Below, one piece after another: positions 6,739 through 15,681 of a stretch of DNA of 37,187 nucleotides. A program made the position numbers and the translations under genes. Source of the DNA: an uncultured Alistipes sp. (lineage in GTDB: Bacteria > Bacteroidota > Bacteroidia > Bacteroidales > Rikenellaceae); NCBI GenBank assembly GCA_900768015.1, contig CAAGBI010000068.1, positions 1 through 37,187 of the forward strand. The letters run 5' to 3'. The first letter of the stretch is position 1, and the number at the start of each line of letters is the position of its first letter. A model generated the notes under the pieces. The model did not search any database. It had not been told where the DNA came from and saw only the letters and a list, made by a program, of their open reading frames with translations.

Positions 6739-8673
6739 ATGGCTACCGAGAAAATCAACCTTACGGCTCCTGAGGGGCCTGTCGGCGCTATTGCCGAAGA
6801 TGCGCAGATGACTACCGATGTTCAGACAACAACACTTACACCCGATGCCGATGCTACCGAGGTGAGCATGAGTGAGACCTTTGCCGACGAGGAGGCGGCA
6901 CTTGCTGCCGATGAGGCGGGCCTCGATATGGGTGAGGCTACAACCGAAGAGGAGGAGGCGCCCGCCGTGGGTGACGACATCTCGGGTTTGAGCGAGAGGG
7001 AGCTTGTTGCGTTGTTCGCTGCCAAGATTGAGTCGGAGCCGGTGCAGACATTGCGTCCGGTTGTTGAGGCCATTAAGATAGCACTCTACAAGCAGCACCG
7101 CGCAAAGGTTGAGGCCGAGAAGCGCGCCTTTGTTGAGGCGGGTGGCGATGAGGCTAATTTTGCCCCCTCGGTAGATGAGGATGAGGTACGCTTCAAAGAG
7201 CTCTTCGCTGTTTACCGCAACGAGCGCGATAAGCACATCGCGATGCTCGAGGCAAACAAGGAGGAGAACCTCAAAATCAAGCTCGCCATCATCGACGAAT
7301 TGAAGGAGTTGATTAACTCGGAGGAGAATATCAACACAACCTTCGCGCGCTTTAGGGAGTTGCAGCAGCGCTGGAAGGAGGCGGGTCTCGTTCCCCAGCA
7401 GAATGTTAAGGATGTGTGGGAGACCTACAACCTCCATGTCGAGAACTTCTACAACTACATCAAGATTAACCGTGAGTTGCGCGACCTCGACCTCAAGAAG
7501 AACTACGAGGCAAAGCTCGCCCTTTGTGAGCAGGCTGAGGAGTTGGCTCTCGAGTCGCAGATTGTTGAGGCCTTCCGCAAGTTGCAGAAGCTGCACGACG
7601 AGTGGCGCGAGACAGGCCCCGTGGCTATCGAGTTCAAGGAGTCGTTGTGGGAGCGTTTCAAGGAGGCATCGAGCCGCATCAACAAGCGCCACCAGGAGCA
7701 CTTCGAGAGCTTGAAGTCGGAGCAGTTGAAGAACCTCGCTCTGAAGCAGGAGTTGTGCGAGAAGACCGAGGCGTTGCTCTCGCGCGAGATGCTCACACGT
7801 AAGGATTGGAATAAGGCATCGGAGGAGTTGCTCGAGATACAGAAGGTGTGGAAGACAATCGGCTTTGCACCCAAGAAGGATAACAACCGCATCTATGAGC
7901 GTTTCCGCAACGCCTGCGACAAGTTCTTCGAGCTTAAGCGCAACTTCTACGCTGGCGTCAAGAATGAGATGGAGCACAACCTTGCCTTGAAGCAGGAGTT
8001 GTGTGCCGAGGCTGAGGCGTTGGCCGTATCGGAGGATTGGAAGCACGCAACAGATGAGCTCATCGCGCTCCAGGCACGCTGGAAGCAGGTGGGTCCCGTG
8101 GCACGCCGCCACTCGGATGCTGTGTGGAAGCGTTTCCGTGCTGCGTGCGACAAGTTCTTCGAGCGTAAGTCGGCACACTTTTCATCTGTAGACTCGGAGC
8201 ACGAGGAGAACCTCAAACTCAAGCGCGCCCTTATCGAGGAGATGAAGGCTGCGGATATTAAGACCGGTGGCTTCGAGATGGTCAAGGAGTTTCAGCGCCG
8301 CTGGAGCCAGATTGGCTTTGTGCCTATCAAGCTCAAGGATGCCTTGCAGAAGGAGTACAAAGCGGTTGTGGATGGCATGTTCGCAACATTGCGCTCTTCG
8401 GAGCGCGACCGCTCGATGAACCGCTTCAAGGAGCGCGTGTCGAATATGAAGGGTGGCAACCAGCTTCGCTCGGAGCGCGAGCGCCTCTACAACAAGATTA
8501 AGCAGATGGAGCAGGACATCGCCTTGTTGGAGAACAACATCGGCTTCTTCTCGAAGTCGAAGAATGCCGAGGCGTTGATTGCCGATGTGCGCGAGAAGAT
8601 TGCACGCTCGAAGCGCGACATGGCAGAGCTTATCGAGAAGGTGCGCCTTATCGACGAGCAGGAGGCAAAATAG
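6739..8673 (+). CDS. DUF349 repeat protein
   Basis: A cytosolic, highly charged helical protein of 644 residues. The first ~85 residues are acidic and low in complexity (many Glu, Asp, Ala, Thr). Then come about five DUF349 repeats, each with a helix ending in the pattern W-(K/R)-x-(A/T/V)-G, seen as RWKEAGLVPQ, EWRETGPVAI, VWKTIGFAPK, RWKQVGPVAR and RWSQIGFVPI. Each is followed by a helix of the FRxACDKFFExK type. A C-terminal coiled coil (about 575-640) closes the protein. The family is widespread in Bacteroidetes. Its function is not established; proteobacterial relatives have been linked to stress or RNA-related roles. The upstream frame extension (11 residues) is not used because ATGGCTACC at 6739 gives the typical start. 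Confidence 0.85.
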   Translation: MATEKINLTAPEGPVGAIAEDAQMTTDVQTTTLTPDADATEVSMSETFADEEAALAADEAGLDMGEATTEEEEAPAVGDDISGLSERELVALFAAKIESEPVQTLRPVVEAIKIALYKQHRAKVEAEKRAFVEAGGDEANFAPSVDEDEVRFKELFAVYRNERDKHIAMLEANKEENLKIKLAIIDELKELINSEENINTTFARFRELQQRWKEAGLVPQQNVKDVWETYNLHVENFYNYIKINRELRDLDLKKNYEAKLALCEQAEELALESQIVEAFRKLQKLHDEWRETGPVAIEFKESLWERFKEASSRINKRHQEHFESLKSEQLKNLALKQELCEKTEALLSREMLTRKDWNKASEELLEIQKVWKTIGFAPKKDNNRIYERFRNACDKFFELKRNFYAGVKNEMEHNLALKQELCAEAEALAVSEDWKHATDELIALQARWKQVGPVARRHSDAVWKRFRAACDKFFERKSAHFSSVDSEHEENLKLKRALIEEMKAADIKTGGFEMVKEFQRRWSQIGFVPIKLKDALQKEYKAVVDGMFATLRSSERDRSMNRFKERVSNMKGGNQLRSERERLYNKIKQMEQDIALLENNIGFFSKSKNAEALIADVREKIARSKRDMAELIEKVRLIDEQEAK

Positions 8674-8702
8674 CGGGGCGGAATAACGGGAGGCAAAATA
8701 GT

Positions 8703-8755
8703 AAGCTGTAAACTGCAAACGGAATACCGCAAACTCCAGACTGCAAACTGCAAAC
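8703..8755 (+). repeat. Short degenerate CTGCAAAC-type repeats in the DUF349-pyrG gap
   Basis: Imperfect copies of an 8-10 base unit follow one another: CTGTAAAC, CTGCAAAC, CCGCAAAC, CTGCAAACTGCAAAC. They fill much of the 172-base gap before pyrG. No stable hairpin or open frame is apparent. This looks like local slippage or duplication rather than an insertion element. Confidence 0.5.
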
Positions 8756-8845
8756 AAAAGTAGAAAATAATTGTAATTTAATGAGAATATAGAGTGCGTG
8801 CCTGTCGGGAGATTGGCGGGCGCGGGCTCACAAAAATTCAAGGTT

Positions 8846-10465
8846 ATGAAACTATCTAAACCAAAGTACATTTTCGTTACCGGTGGTGTTGCATCGTCAC
8901 TTGGTAAGGGTATCATCTCGGCATCTATCGCACGCCTCTTGCAGGCGAGAGGTTACTCAGTGACCATTCAGAAGCTCGACCCCTATATCAATGTTGACCC
9001 CGGTACGCTCAACCCCTATGAGCATGGTGAGTGTTATGTGACAGAGGATGGTACAGAGACAGACCTCGACTTGGGTCACTACGAGCGTTTTACATCTATC
9101 CAGACAACTAAGAACAACAATGTTACAACGGGTAAGATCTACCAGTGCGTAATCGAGAAGGAGCGTAGCGGCGAGTTCTTGGGTAAGACCGTGCAGGTTA
9201 TCCCCCACATCACCGACGAGATTAAGCGTCGTGTGCAGTTGTTGGGCGCTACAAAGAAGTACGATGTCATCATCACCGAGATTGGTGGTACTGTAGGCGA
9301 CATCGAGTCTTTGCCATTTATCGAGTCGGTGCGTCAGTTGCGCTACCAGCTCGGCTACCAGAACACCGTTTTGGTGCACCTCACACTCATCCCCTACATG
9401 GCGGCATCGGGTGAGCTTAAGACAAAGCCCACGCAGCACTCTGTTAAGGAGTTGCTCTCATATGGTTTGCAGCCCGATGTTCTCGTACTCCGCTCGGAGC
9501 ACGATTTGAGCCAGGATTTGCGCCGTAAGGTGGCGTTGTTCTGTAATGTTACTCCCGAGGCTGTTGTGCAGTCTATTGATGTGCCCACAATCTATGAGGT
9601 GCCCTTGCGCATGCACAAGCAGAACCTCGATGGCGTACTCTTGGAGAAGCTCGGCTTGGAGTCTGACCAGGAGCCCAACCTCACAGAGTGGGAGGCATTC
9701 GTTGAGCGCATCAAGAACCCCAAGAGCGTCGTAGATATCGCTTTGGTGGGTAAGTACACTGAGTTGCCCGATGCCTACAAATCAATCAGCGAGTCGTTCA
9801 TCCACGCAGGTGCGGTGCATGGCGTAAAGGTTAAGTTGCACTATGTAAACTCTGAGCGCCTCACTATCGACAATGTCAAGGAGAACCTTGGCAAGATGTC
9901 GGCTATCATGGTGGCCCCAGGCTTCGGTAATCGCGGTATCGAGGGTAAGTTGGTTGCTGTGCGCTATGCTCGCGAGAACAATGTTCCATTCTTCGGTATC
10001 TGCCTCGGTATGCAGTGTGCCGTTATCGAGTTCGCGCGCAATGTCCTCGGCTGGAGCGATGCTAACTCAAGCGAGATGGAGCAGACAAAGCACGCCGTAA
10101 TCGACTTGATGGAGGAGCAGAAGAAGGTTACTGCAAAGGGCGGTACTATGCGTCTTGGTGGCTACCCATGTCACTTGGCAGAGGGCTCGCGCGTTCGCGA
10201 GGCATATGGCCAGGAGAACATCGTTGAGCGTCACCGTCACCGCTATGAGTTCAATAGCCACTTCTTGGCAGATTTCGAGGCTGCGGGCATGAAGGCTACG
10301 GGTCTCAACCCCGACACAGGCTTGGTTGAGGTTGTGGAGATTCCTGCGCACCGTTGGTTCGTAGGTGCTCAGTACCACCCCGAGTACCACTCTACAGCGG
10401 CAAATCCTCACCCATTGTTCGTGCGCTTCGTTGAGGAGGCTCTCAAGTATCGTGACGAGCAGTAA
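8846..10465 (+). CDS. pyrG: CTP synthase (glutamine-hydrolysing)
   Basis: Aminates UTP to CTP using ATP and glutamine. The ATG at 8846 gives 539 residues, standard for PyrG. The synthetase half shows KYIFVTGGVASSLGKG (7-22, P-loop-like), KLDPYINVDPGTLNPYEHGE and DLDLGHYERF. The class I glutaminase half shows the nucleophile Cys in PFFGICLGMQ and the His/Glu pair in QYHPEYHS near the C-terminus. An in-frame ATG at 8798 would add 16 residues unlike the family and is rejected. The downstream yidC gene follows after 83 bases. No obvious pyrimidine attenuator is seen, and the upstream gap holds only short repeats. Confidence 0.97.
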   Translation: MKLSKPKYIFVTGGVASSLGKGIISASIARLLQARGYSVTIQKLDPYINVDPGTLNPYEHGECYVTEDGTETDLDLGHYERFTSIQTTKNNNVTTGKIYQCVIEKERSGEFLGKTVQVIPHITDEIKRRVQLLGATKKYDVIITEIGGTVGDIESLPFIESVRQLRYQLGYQNTVLVHLTLIPYMAASGELKTKPTQHSVKELLSYGLQPDVLVLRSEHDLSQDLRRKVALFCNVTPEAVVQSIDVPTIYEVPLRMHKQNLDGVLLEKLGLESDQEPNLTEWEAFVERIKNPKSVVDIALVGKYTELPDAYKSISESFIHAGAVHGVKVKLHYVNSERLTIDNVKENLGKMSAIMVAPGFGNRGIEGKLVAVRYARENNVPFFGICLGMQCAVIEFARNVLGWSDANSSEMEQTKHAVIDLMEEQKKVTAKGGTMRLGGYPCHLAEGSRVREAYGQENIVERHRHRYEFNSHFLADFEAAGMKATGLNPDTGLVEVVEIPAHRWFVGAQYHPEYHSTAANPHPLFVRFVEEALKYRDEQ

Positions 10466-10548
10466 TAGCGCGAGGAGATAATATATTATAATGTATATCG
10501 TTAAACAAAGACGAAAAAACTAAATTGCACCCCTGCGGGGGATTTCAG

Positions 10549-12492
10549 ATGAATAAGAATACGATTATTGGAATTGCCCTGATGGTAGTCCTCTTCATAG
10601 GCTATGGCGTCTATCAGGTCAATGTGAGCGAGAAGCAGGCTGAGCAGCAGGCAAAGTATGAGCAGCAGCAGGCAGCAAAGGAGGCAGCTAAGGTTGTCGA
10701 GGAGGAGGCTGCACGAAAGGCCGAGGAGGCTATGACGGCCGAGGAGCGCTTCTTGCGCGACTCTACCATCGCGGCAAATGCTGAACTTGGTCGATTGAAC
10801 TTGCATGGCGCGACACTCCTCACAGCGTTGGAGGGAGAGTCTGTGCCCTACACCTATGAGAACGACTATATTGCCGTTACATTCGACAATAAGGGCGGTT
10901 TGATCTCGGATGTGGAGCTTAAGGAGCACTTCAAATATGCTGAGGGCGAGCGCACCGAGCGCGTTAAGATGATGGTGCCTGGTTCTGCAAACTTCGACAT
11001 GAAGCTAAAGCACGAGGGTAGCGCCGAGAACCTCAATAGTGGCGACTACTACTTTGTGCCCCAGGTAGATACGCTCGAGAATGGCAAGGGTTGTCGTGTG
11101 GCTATGAAGTTGCAGCTCGACGCCGAGTCATATGTTGAGTATGTCTACACCATCCACAACACTGGCAACCCCAGCCGCGACTACCTCGTGGACTTCACGC
11201 TCAACCAGCAGGGCCTCGATAAGTGGCTCGTGAGCAAGGATAAGATTGCTATCAACTGGAGCAATAAGAGCGTTAAGAACGAGCGTAACTTCGCTACGGA
11301 GAACATGGCGACAACCATCGCATACTGCGAGCATAAGGGTGGCGAGGTTGATGAGATTGATGCCGACGGCGGCAAGGAGAAACTCACCGATTTGGACTGG
11401 ATTGCTCTCAAGCAGCAGTACTTCACATCGGCATTTATCGCTAAGGAGCCTATCAACGGCACCGTGCGCTTCGGCACATCGGAGCAGGCGGGTAAGGACT
11501 ATGTAAAGTCGTTCAAGACCGATATTTCGGTTCCTTTCAGCGCCGACGAGGAGAGCTACAAATTTGCATTCTACTACGGTCCTAACGACTTCACAATCAT
11601 GAAGGATGTGAAGTTCGCGGGCAAGGAGACACACCTCGAGGATGTCATCCCCATGGGTGGTTGGATCATCGGTTGGGTAAACCGCTTCCTCACCATCCCC
11701 GTGTTCCAGTGGTTGAAGAGCTACGGCCTAAGCTTCGGTCTTATCATCCTCATCCTCACCATCATGGTTAAGCTCCTCATCTTGCCTTTGACATATAAGA
11801 GCTATATGTCTACAGCCAAGATGCGTGCTGTGCGCCCCGAGCTCGAGGAGATAAACAAGAAGTACCCCAACCCTGACGATGCCATGAAGAAGCAGCAGGC
11901 GACAATGGAGCTCTACAGCAAGGCGGGCATCAGCCCCATGGGTGGTTGCTTGCCACTGCTCATCCAGATGCCTATCCTCTGGGCTATGTTCCGCTTCTTC
12001 CCCGCAAGTATCGAGTTGCGTGGCCAGGGCTTCCTCTGGGCTGACGACCTCTCGGCATACGATAGCGTATTGGATTTCGGCTTCAACATCCCCTTCTATG
12101 GCGACCATGTGAGCCTCTTCGCGTTGCTCATGGCGTTGTCGCTCTTCGGCTACTCGTTTATGACATACAAGCAGCAGTCGGCAACAACAGCGGGTCAGCC
12201 AGGCGCGGGCATGATGAAGTTTATGATGGTCTACTTCATGCCATTCATGATGCTCTGCTTCATGAATAGCTACGCATCGGGCCTCTGCTACTACTACTTC
12301 GTATCGCAGATTCTCACCATGCTTATCATGTTCCTCATCCGTCGCTCTGTTAACGACGACAAGGTGCGCGAGCGTCTTTTGGCCCATGCCTCAAAGCCCC
12401 GCAAGAAGTCTAAGTTCCAGGAGCGTTACGAGGAGGCGTTGCGTCAGCAGCAGGAGCAGCTTAATCGTGAGCAGCGCCGCATGAAGAGATAA
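10549..12492 (+). CDS. yidC: Membrane protein insertase YidC
   Basis: Inserts and folds inner-membrane proteins, alone or with SecYEG. The product has 647 residues from the ATG at 10549. It has an N-terminal membrane anchor (TIIGIALMVVLFIGYGVYQV), a Gln/Glu/Ala-rich stretch, the large periplasmic beta domain (about 80-360), then the conserved C-terminal core with LPLTYKSYMSTAKM, a cytoplasmic helical hairpin (RPELEEINKKYP), MGGCLPLLIQMPILWAMF and further helices. The basic tail (KPRKKSKFQERYEEALRQQ) may contact the ribosome. A short CCCC-TGC-GGGG hairpin (10530-10540) sits 8 bases before the start. An upstream in-frame ATG at 10525 would include that hairpin in the coding region and is not preferred. 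The stop is followed at the next base by a structured repeat. Confidence 0.95.
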   Translation: MNKNTIIGIALMVVLFIGYGVYQVNVSEKQAEQQAKYEQQQAAKEAAKVVEEEAARKAEEAMTAEERFLRDSTIAANAELGRLNLHGATLLTALEGESVPYTYENDYIAVTFDNKGGLISDVELKEHFKYAEGERTERVKMMVPGSANFDMKLKHEGSAENLNSGDYYFVPQVDTLENGKGCRVAMKLQLDAESYVEYVYTIHNTGNPSRDYLVDFTLNQQGLDKWLVSKDKIAINWSNKSVKNERNFATENMATTIAYCEHKGGEVDEIDADGGKEKLTDLDWIALKQQYFTSAFIAKEPINGTVRFGTSEQAGKDYVKSFKTDISVPFSADEESYKFAFYYGPNDFTIMKDVKFAGKETHLEDVIPMGGWIIGWVNRFLTIPVFQWLKSYGLSFGLIILILTIMVKLLILPLTYKSYMSTAKMRAVRPELEEINKKYPNPDDAMKKQQATMELYSKAGISPMGGCLPLLIQMPILWAMFRFFPASIELRGQGFLWADDLSAYDSVLDFGFNIPFYGDHVSLFALLMALSLFGYSFMTYKQQSATTAGQPGAGMMKFMMVYFMPFMMLCFMNSYASGLCYYYFVSQILTMLIMFLIRRSVNDDKVRERLLAHASKPRKKSKFQERYEEALRQQQEQLNREQRRMKR

Positions 12493-12615
12493 TTTCGTAC
12501 GATAAGGCAGCATCTGCTGCCGCTAACAAAAGTGCCGTCAATGGGATGTACGCCAAGTACTACCCATCGACGGCATTTTTGTCGAGCGTTGCATCTACTA
12601 CCTTCTCCTACGAAA
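12493..12615 (+). repeat. Stop-adjacent structured repeat, copy B (after yidC)
   Basis: The left arm TTTCGTACGATAAGGCAG (12493-12510) starts on the base after the yidC stop. It pairs with CTACCTTCTCCTACGAAA (12598-12615), 15 of 18. The GATAAG/CTTCT T:C mismatch is present, and GCAGC-ATCT-GCTGC forms a small hairpin just inside. The central hairpin (12533-12575) has arms TGCCGTC-A-ATGGG and CCCAT-C-GACGGCA around loop region TACGCCAAGTA. GCATCT precedes the right arm. It is 123 bp long, exactly as the dnaN copy. Confidence 0.82.
12533..12580 (+). terminator. Intrinsic terminator of yidC within the repeat
   Basis: The central hairpin of the repeat (TGCCGTC...GACGGCA) is followed directly by TTTTT at 12576-12580, a good rho-independent terminator for yidC. 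The other full copies lack a T-run at this place, so termination is probably not the sole role of the family. Confidence 0.65.
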
Positions 12616-12707
12616 TTTTATCTCTCATGCTAAGCCGTAATTAGCCTACCACACTAATAAAACTCTATCGGGCTGGATGATGCTTTCGAGTGGTGAGATT
12701 GCCCTAT

Positions 12708-14162
12708 CTACTCCTCAATCTCTGCGGCGCAGAAGAGGGCTACATTCGAGATATTGGCCGTGGCGCGACACTCGTTAATCGTTACGCGAATGCGCTCCGT
12801 AGTACACTCCTCAAACCTCAGCATCCTCTTGTAGCCTATCGTTGTGCCCTCAGTAACCACGCGCCATGCGCCATCAACAAAAGCCTCCACCGTGAAGCGC
12901 TCAACACGCTGGCCACGGCGTATATCTTCTTGTAGGAGTACTGTATTTACTCTCTCGCCCGCCTTAATCTCATACTCGCGGCTTGCGCCCGCCTCGGCAT
13001 GCCATGTGCCTACCTTGTCCGCAATCTTGCTCTGGGTGAAGTTCTCGGCGATGTAGTTGCCAAGTGCCTCAATGCGCTCGGCGTCAATCTCGTGGATAAG
13101 GCCTCGCCTGTCGGGAGGGATGTTTAATAGCAACACGGAGTTGCGACCAACGGAGGTGTAGTATATATCAACGAGGTTCTTCAATGAACGCACCTTGTCG
13201 TCCTCATAGGTGTGGTAGAACCAGCCTGGGCGAATCGACACATCTACCTCCGAGGGGTACCAATATATGCCCGCAGCCCTTGCGACAAGCTCTCTGCTAC
13301 CCAAGTCGGGAGTCATCTCGCCGAGGCCGAGTGCCTCATTTGCTTCGGGGCCTCCCTTGTGTGATAGTGGTGTGTAGGGTGTTGCGCTCCACTCGGTCTC
13401 TCTGCCGCGGCCACCCTCGTTGCCTACCCAGCGAACATCGTCACCCATAATTGCCGTTACGGCATTGGGCTGCAGGGTGTTAACCGTAGCGAGGATGCTC
13501 TCCCAGTCGTACTCCTGGCGCTTGCCATTGGGGCCCTCGCCACATGCGCCATCGAACCACACCTCGTCAACCTTGCCGTAGTTTGTGAGCAACTCCGTAA
13601 GCTGAGCGATGAAGTATGCGTTGTAGGCGGGTGAGTCGCCATAAGTTGGGGCGTGGCGATCCCAGGGTGAGAGGTAGAAGCCGAACTTCATGTCGTGCTT
13701 GCGGCATGCCTCGCTAAGCTCGCGCACAACATCGCCCTTGCCCTCGCGCCATGGTGAGTTGATGACAGAGTGGTCGGTAGTTGCGGTGGGCCACAGGCAG
13801 AAGCCGTCGTGGTGCTTGGCGGTGAGTATCACCATCTTGAAGCCGCCTCTCTTAAGCGTGAGCACCCACTGCTCGCAGTCCAACGCCGTGGGGTTGAACA
13901 TCGCGGGGTCCTCTGTGCCGCTTCCCCACTCGCTATCGGTGAAGGTGTTGATGCCGAAGTGGATGAAGGCTGTGAGCTCCAGCTGCTGCCATGCGAGCTG
14001 CTTATCGGATGGCACAACGCGCGCCGCCATATCTATCTTCTGCTCAGGTGTAGCACCCTCGGCGAATGTGACATGCTGCGTGTAGTATGTCTCAGTGGGC
14101 TGTGTCGTCTGTGCGCAGCCAAGCAGAGCCAGGGTGAAAATGGTTGTTAGTAGTCGTTTCAT
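12708..14162 (-). CDS. Alpha-L-fucosidase lipoprotein, GH29
   Basis: Hydrolyses terminal alpha-L-fucose from glycans such as mucin O-glycans, acting at the cell surface or in the periplasm. It has 484 residues. A type II signal with lipobox LLGC (Cys16) predicts lipidation. GH29 features are AFIHFGINTFTDSEWG (65-80), LTAKHHDGFCLWPTATTDHS (113-132), GFYLSPWDRH (161-170) and VDEVWFDGACGEG, whose Asp204 fits the catalytic nucleophile. A C-terminal part (about 350-484) looks like a beta-sandwich module. A solitary gene, convergent with yidC and downstream of the terminator of the M20 gene. The linkage preferred and the donor glycan cannot be told from sequence. Confidence 0.9.
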   Translation of the reverse strand: MKRLLTTIFTLALLGCAQTTQPTETYYTQHVTFAEGATPEQKIDMAARVVPSDKQLAWQQLELTAFIHFGINTFTDSEWGSGTEDPAMFNPTALDCEQWVLTLKRGGFKMVILTAKHHDGFCLWPTATTDHSVINSPWREGKGDVVRELSEACRKHDMKFGFYLSPWDRHAPTYGDSPAYNAYFIAQLTELLTNYGKVDEVWFDGACGEGPNGKRQEYDWESILATVNTLQPNAVTAIMGDDVRWVGNEGGRGRETEWSATPYTPLSHKGGPEANEALGLGEMTPDLGSRELVARAAGIYWYPSEVDVSIRPGWFYHTYEDDKVRSLKNLVDIYYTSVGRNSVLLLNIPPDRRGLIHEIDAERIEALGNYIAENFTQSKIADKVGTWHAEAGASREYEIKAGERVNTVLLQEDIRRGQRVERFTVEAFVDGAWRVVTEGTTIGYKRMLRFEECTTERIRVTINECRATANISNVALFCAAEIEE

Positions 14163-14182
14163 GGTATAGGAAATATTTGAAT

Positions 14183-14214
14183 AATGCCCCTAAAGAGTAA
14201 CCTTTAGGGGCATT
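14183..14214 (-). terminator. Hairpin terminator after the M20 dipeptidase gene
   Basis: Perfect 13-bp arms AATGCCCCTAAAG (14183-14195) and CTTTAGGGGCATT (14202-14214) enclose a 6-base loop. On the minus strand the stem is followed by ATTCAAATATTT, only moderately T-rich. It lies between the M20 stop (14235) and the fucosidase start (14162). Confidence 0.7.
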
Positions 14215-14234
14215 ATGCCATCTATGAGTGGTTA

Positions 14235-15605
14235 TTACTTCTCCTCTGCGAAATACTTGTAGAAGTAGGGGATGGTCTCCAAGCCCTTGTCGAACTGGTC
14301 GAGGCCATAGCTCTCGTTAGGAGAGTGGATAGCATCCTTCGATAGGCCGAAGCCCAACAAGATAGACTTGATGCCGAGGATGTTCTCGAAGCCCGAGATG
14401 ATTGGAATAGAGCCACCAGAGTAGAATGGAAGTGGTGTGATGCCGAATGTAGTCTCCACTGCCTTCTCCGCTGCCTTGTATGCTGGAAGGTCGGTAGGCG
14501 AAACATAGGGAGCACCACCGTGTAGGAACTCAACCTTAACCTTCACGCTCTTAGGTGCGATGCGGCGGAAGTGCTTCTCGAAGAGCTTAGCAATCTTCTT
14601 GAAATCCTGGTTAGGCACAAGGCGCATAGAGATCTTTGCGTATGCCTTAGATGGGATTACGGTCTTAGTACCCTCGCCAGTGTAGCCGCTCCAGATGCCG
14701 TTCACATCGAGTGATGGACGGATACCTGTGCGCTCCAATGTTGTGTAGTCGATCTCGCCCGCTACATCGCCAAGGTCGAGAGCCTTCTTATACTCCTCGA
14801 GTGAGAATGGAGCCTTGTTCATAGCCTTACGCTCGGCATCTGTGAGGATGCGTACATCGTCGTAGAAGCCAGGAATAGTAACGCGGCCGAACTCGTCGGT
14901 GAGCGATGCCACGAGCTTAGCAAGCACATTTGCGGGGTTGGCAACAGCGCCACCAAAGAGGCCTGAGTGCAAATCCTTATCGGGACCAGTAACCTCCACC
15001 TGCATATATGTCAAGCCGCGCAAGCCCGCAGTGATGGTGGGGCAGTCGAGACCCAACATAGAGGTATCAGATACGAGGATGATGTCGGCCTTAAGCATCT
15101 TCTTATAATCAGCACAGAATTTGTAGAGGCTGGGTGAGCCAATCTCCTCCTCGCCCTCGAGCATGAACTTAACATTGCAGGGGAGAGTATCTGTTGCTAC
15201 CATAGCCTCGAAAGCCTTGGCGTGCATGAAGAGCTGACCCTTGTCGTCATCGGCACCACGGCACCAGATGCGGCCATCCTTAATCTCTGGCTCGAAGGGG
15301 TTGGTCTTCCACTCGTCGATAGGATCCTCGGGCATAACATCGTAGTGGCCATACACAAGGACAGTCTTTGCCTTGGGGTCGATAATCTTCTCGGCATATA
15401 CCACGGGGTTGCCCTCTGTTGGCATCACCTCGGCACGATCGGCACCCGCCTTAACGAGCGATGCTGCGAGCCACTCTGCGCAACGCACCATGTCCTGTTT
15501 GTGGAGTGATGGCTGGGCGCTGATTGAGGGTATGCGAAGAAGGTCGAAGAGCTCCTCCAAGAAGCGCTCACGATTCTGCTTGATGTAGTCGTTTGCAAGT
15601 TTCAT
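14235..15605 (-). CDS. M20 family dipeptidase
   Basis: A cytosolic dinuclear zinc peptidase of 456 residues, likely cleaving dipeptides. Metal-site motifs are VLVYGHYDVMP (His and Asp, about 82-92), WCRGADDDKGQ (bridging Asp, about 113-123), MLEGEEEIGS (catalytic Glu pair, about 148-157) and VSDTSM (Asp, about 178-183). GGSIPIISGFE carries the C-terminal part of the site. A dimerisation (lid) domain lies between about 200 and 350. No signal peptide is present. It stands between glmM (upstream) and the fucosidase, with its own terminator, so is probably a separate unit. Substrate choice (Xaa-dipeptide versus beta-Ala dipeptides) is unresolved. Confidence 0.9.
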   Translation of the reverse strand: MKLANDYIKQNRERFLEELFDLLRIPSISAQPSLHKQDMVRCAEWLAASLVKAGADRAEVMPTEGNPVVYAEKIIDPKAKTVLVYGHYDVMPEDPIDEWKTNPFEPEIKDGRIWCRGADDDKGQLFMHAKAFEAMVATDTLPCNVKFMLEGEEEIGSPSLYKFCADYKKMLKADIILVSDTSMLGLDCPTITAGLRGLTYMQVEVTGPDKDLHSGLFGGAVANPANVLAKLVASLTDEFGRVTIPGFYDDVRILTDAERKAMNKAPFSLEEYKKALDLGDVAGEIDYTTLERTGIRPSLDVNGIWSGYTGEGTKTVIPSKAYAKISMRLVPNQDFKKIAKLFEKHFRRIAPKSVKVKVEFLHGGAPYVSPTDLPAYKAAEKAVETTFGITPLPFYSGGSIPIISGFENILGIKSILLGFGLSKDAIHSPNESYGLDQFDKGLETIPYFYKYFAEEK

Positions 15606-15637
15606 AATGGTAGGTTTTAAGTATATTAATATATGTA

Positions 15638-15681
15638 TTTATGCTTTGTTTATGCTTTGTTTATGCTTTGTTTATGCTTTG
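15638..15681. repeat. Four tandem 11-bp units overlapping the glmM stop codon
   Basis: TTTATGCTTTG occurs four times head to tail at 15638-15648, 15649-15659, 15660-15670 and 15671-15681. The fourth unit contains the glmM stop (15672-15674, minus strand) and its last two codons, Lys-Ala. Read on the minus strand each unit carries AAAGCATAA, that is Lys-Ala-stop, though 11 bp puts successive units in different frames. It probably arose by slippage from the gene end. Confidence 0.85.

Noticed and set aside
6721..8178. 485-codon minus-strand frame inside the DUF349 gene
   Set aside because: Leu-rich shadow of a Glu/Lys-rich repeat protein, without homology signs or a promoter.
8703..8755. CRISPR array
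   Set aside because: The units are 8-10 bases with no spacers. It is a short degenerate repeat, and no cas genes are in the window.
12493..12615. Elements as plain rho-independent terminators
   Set aside because: Only this copy has a T-run after the central hairpin; the others lack one and have a much larger conserved architecture.
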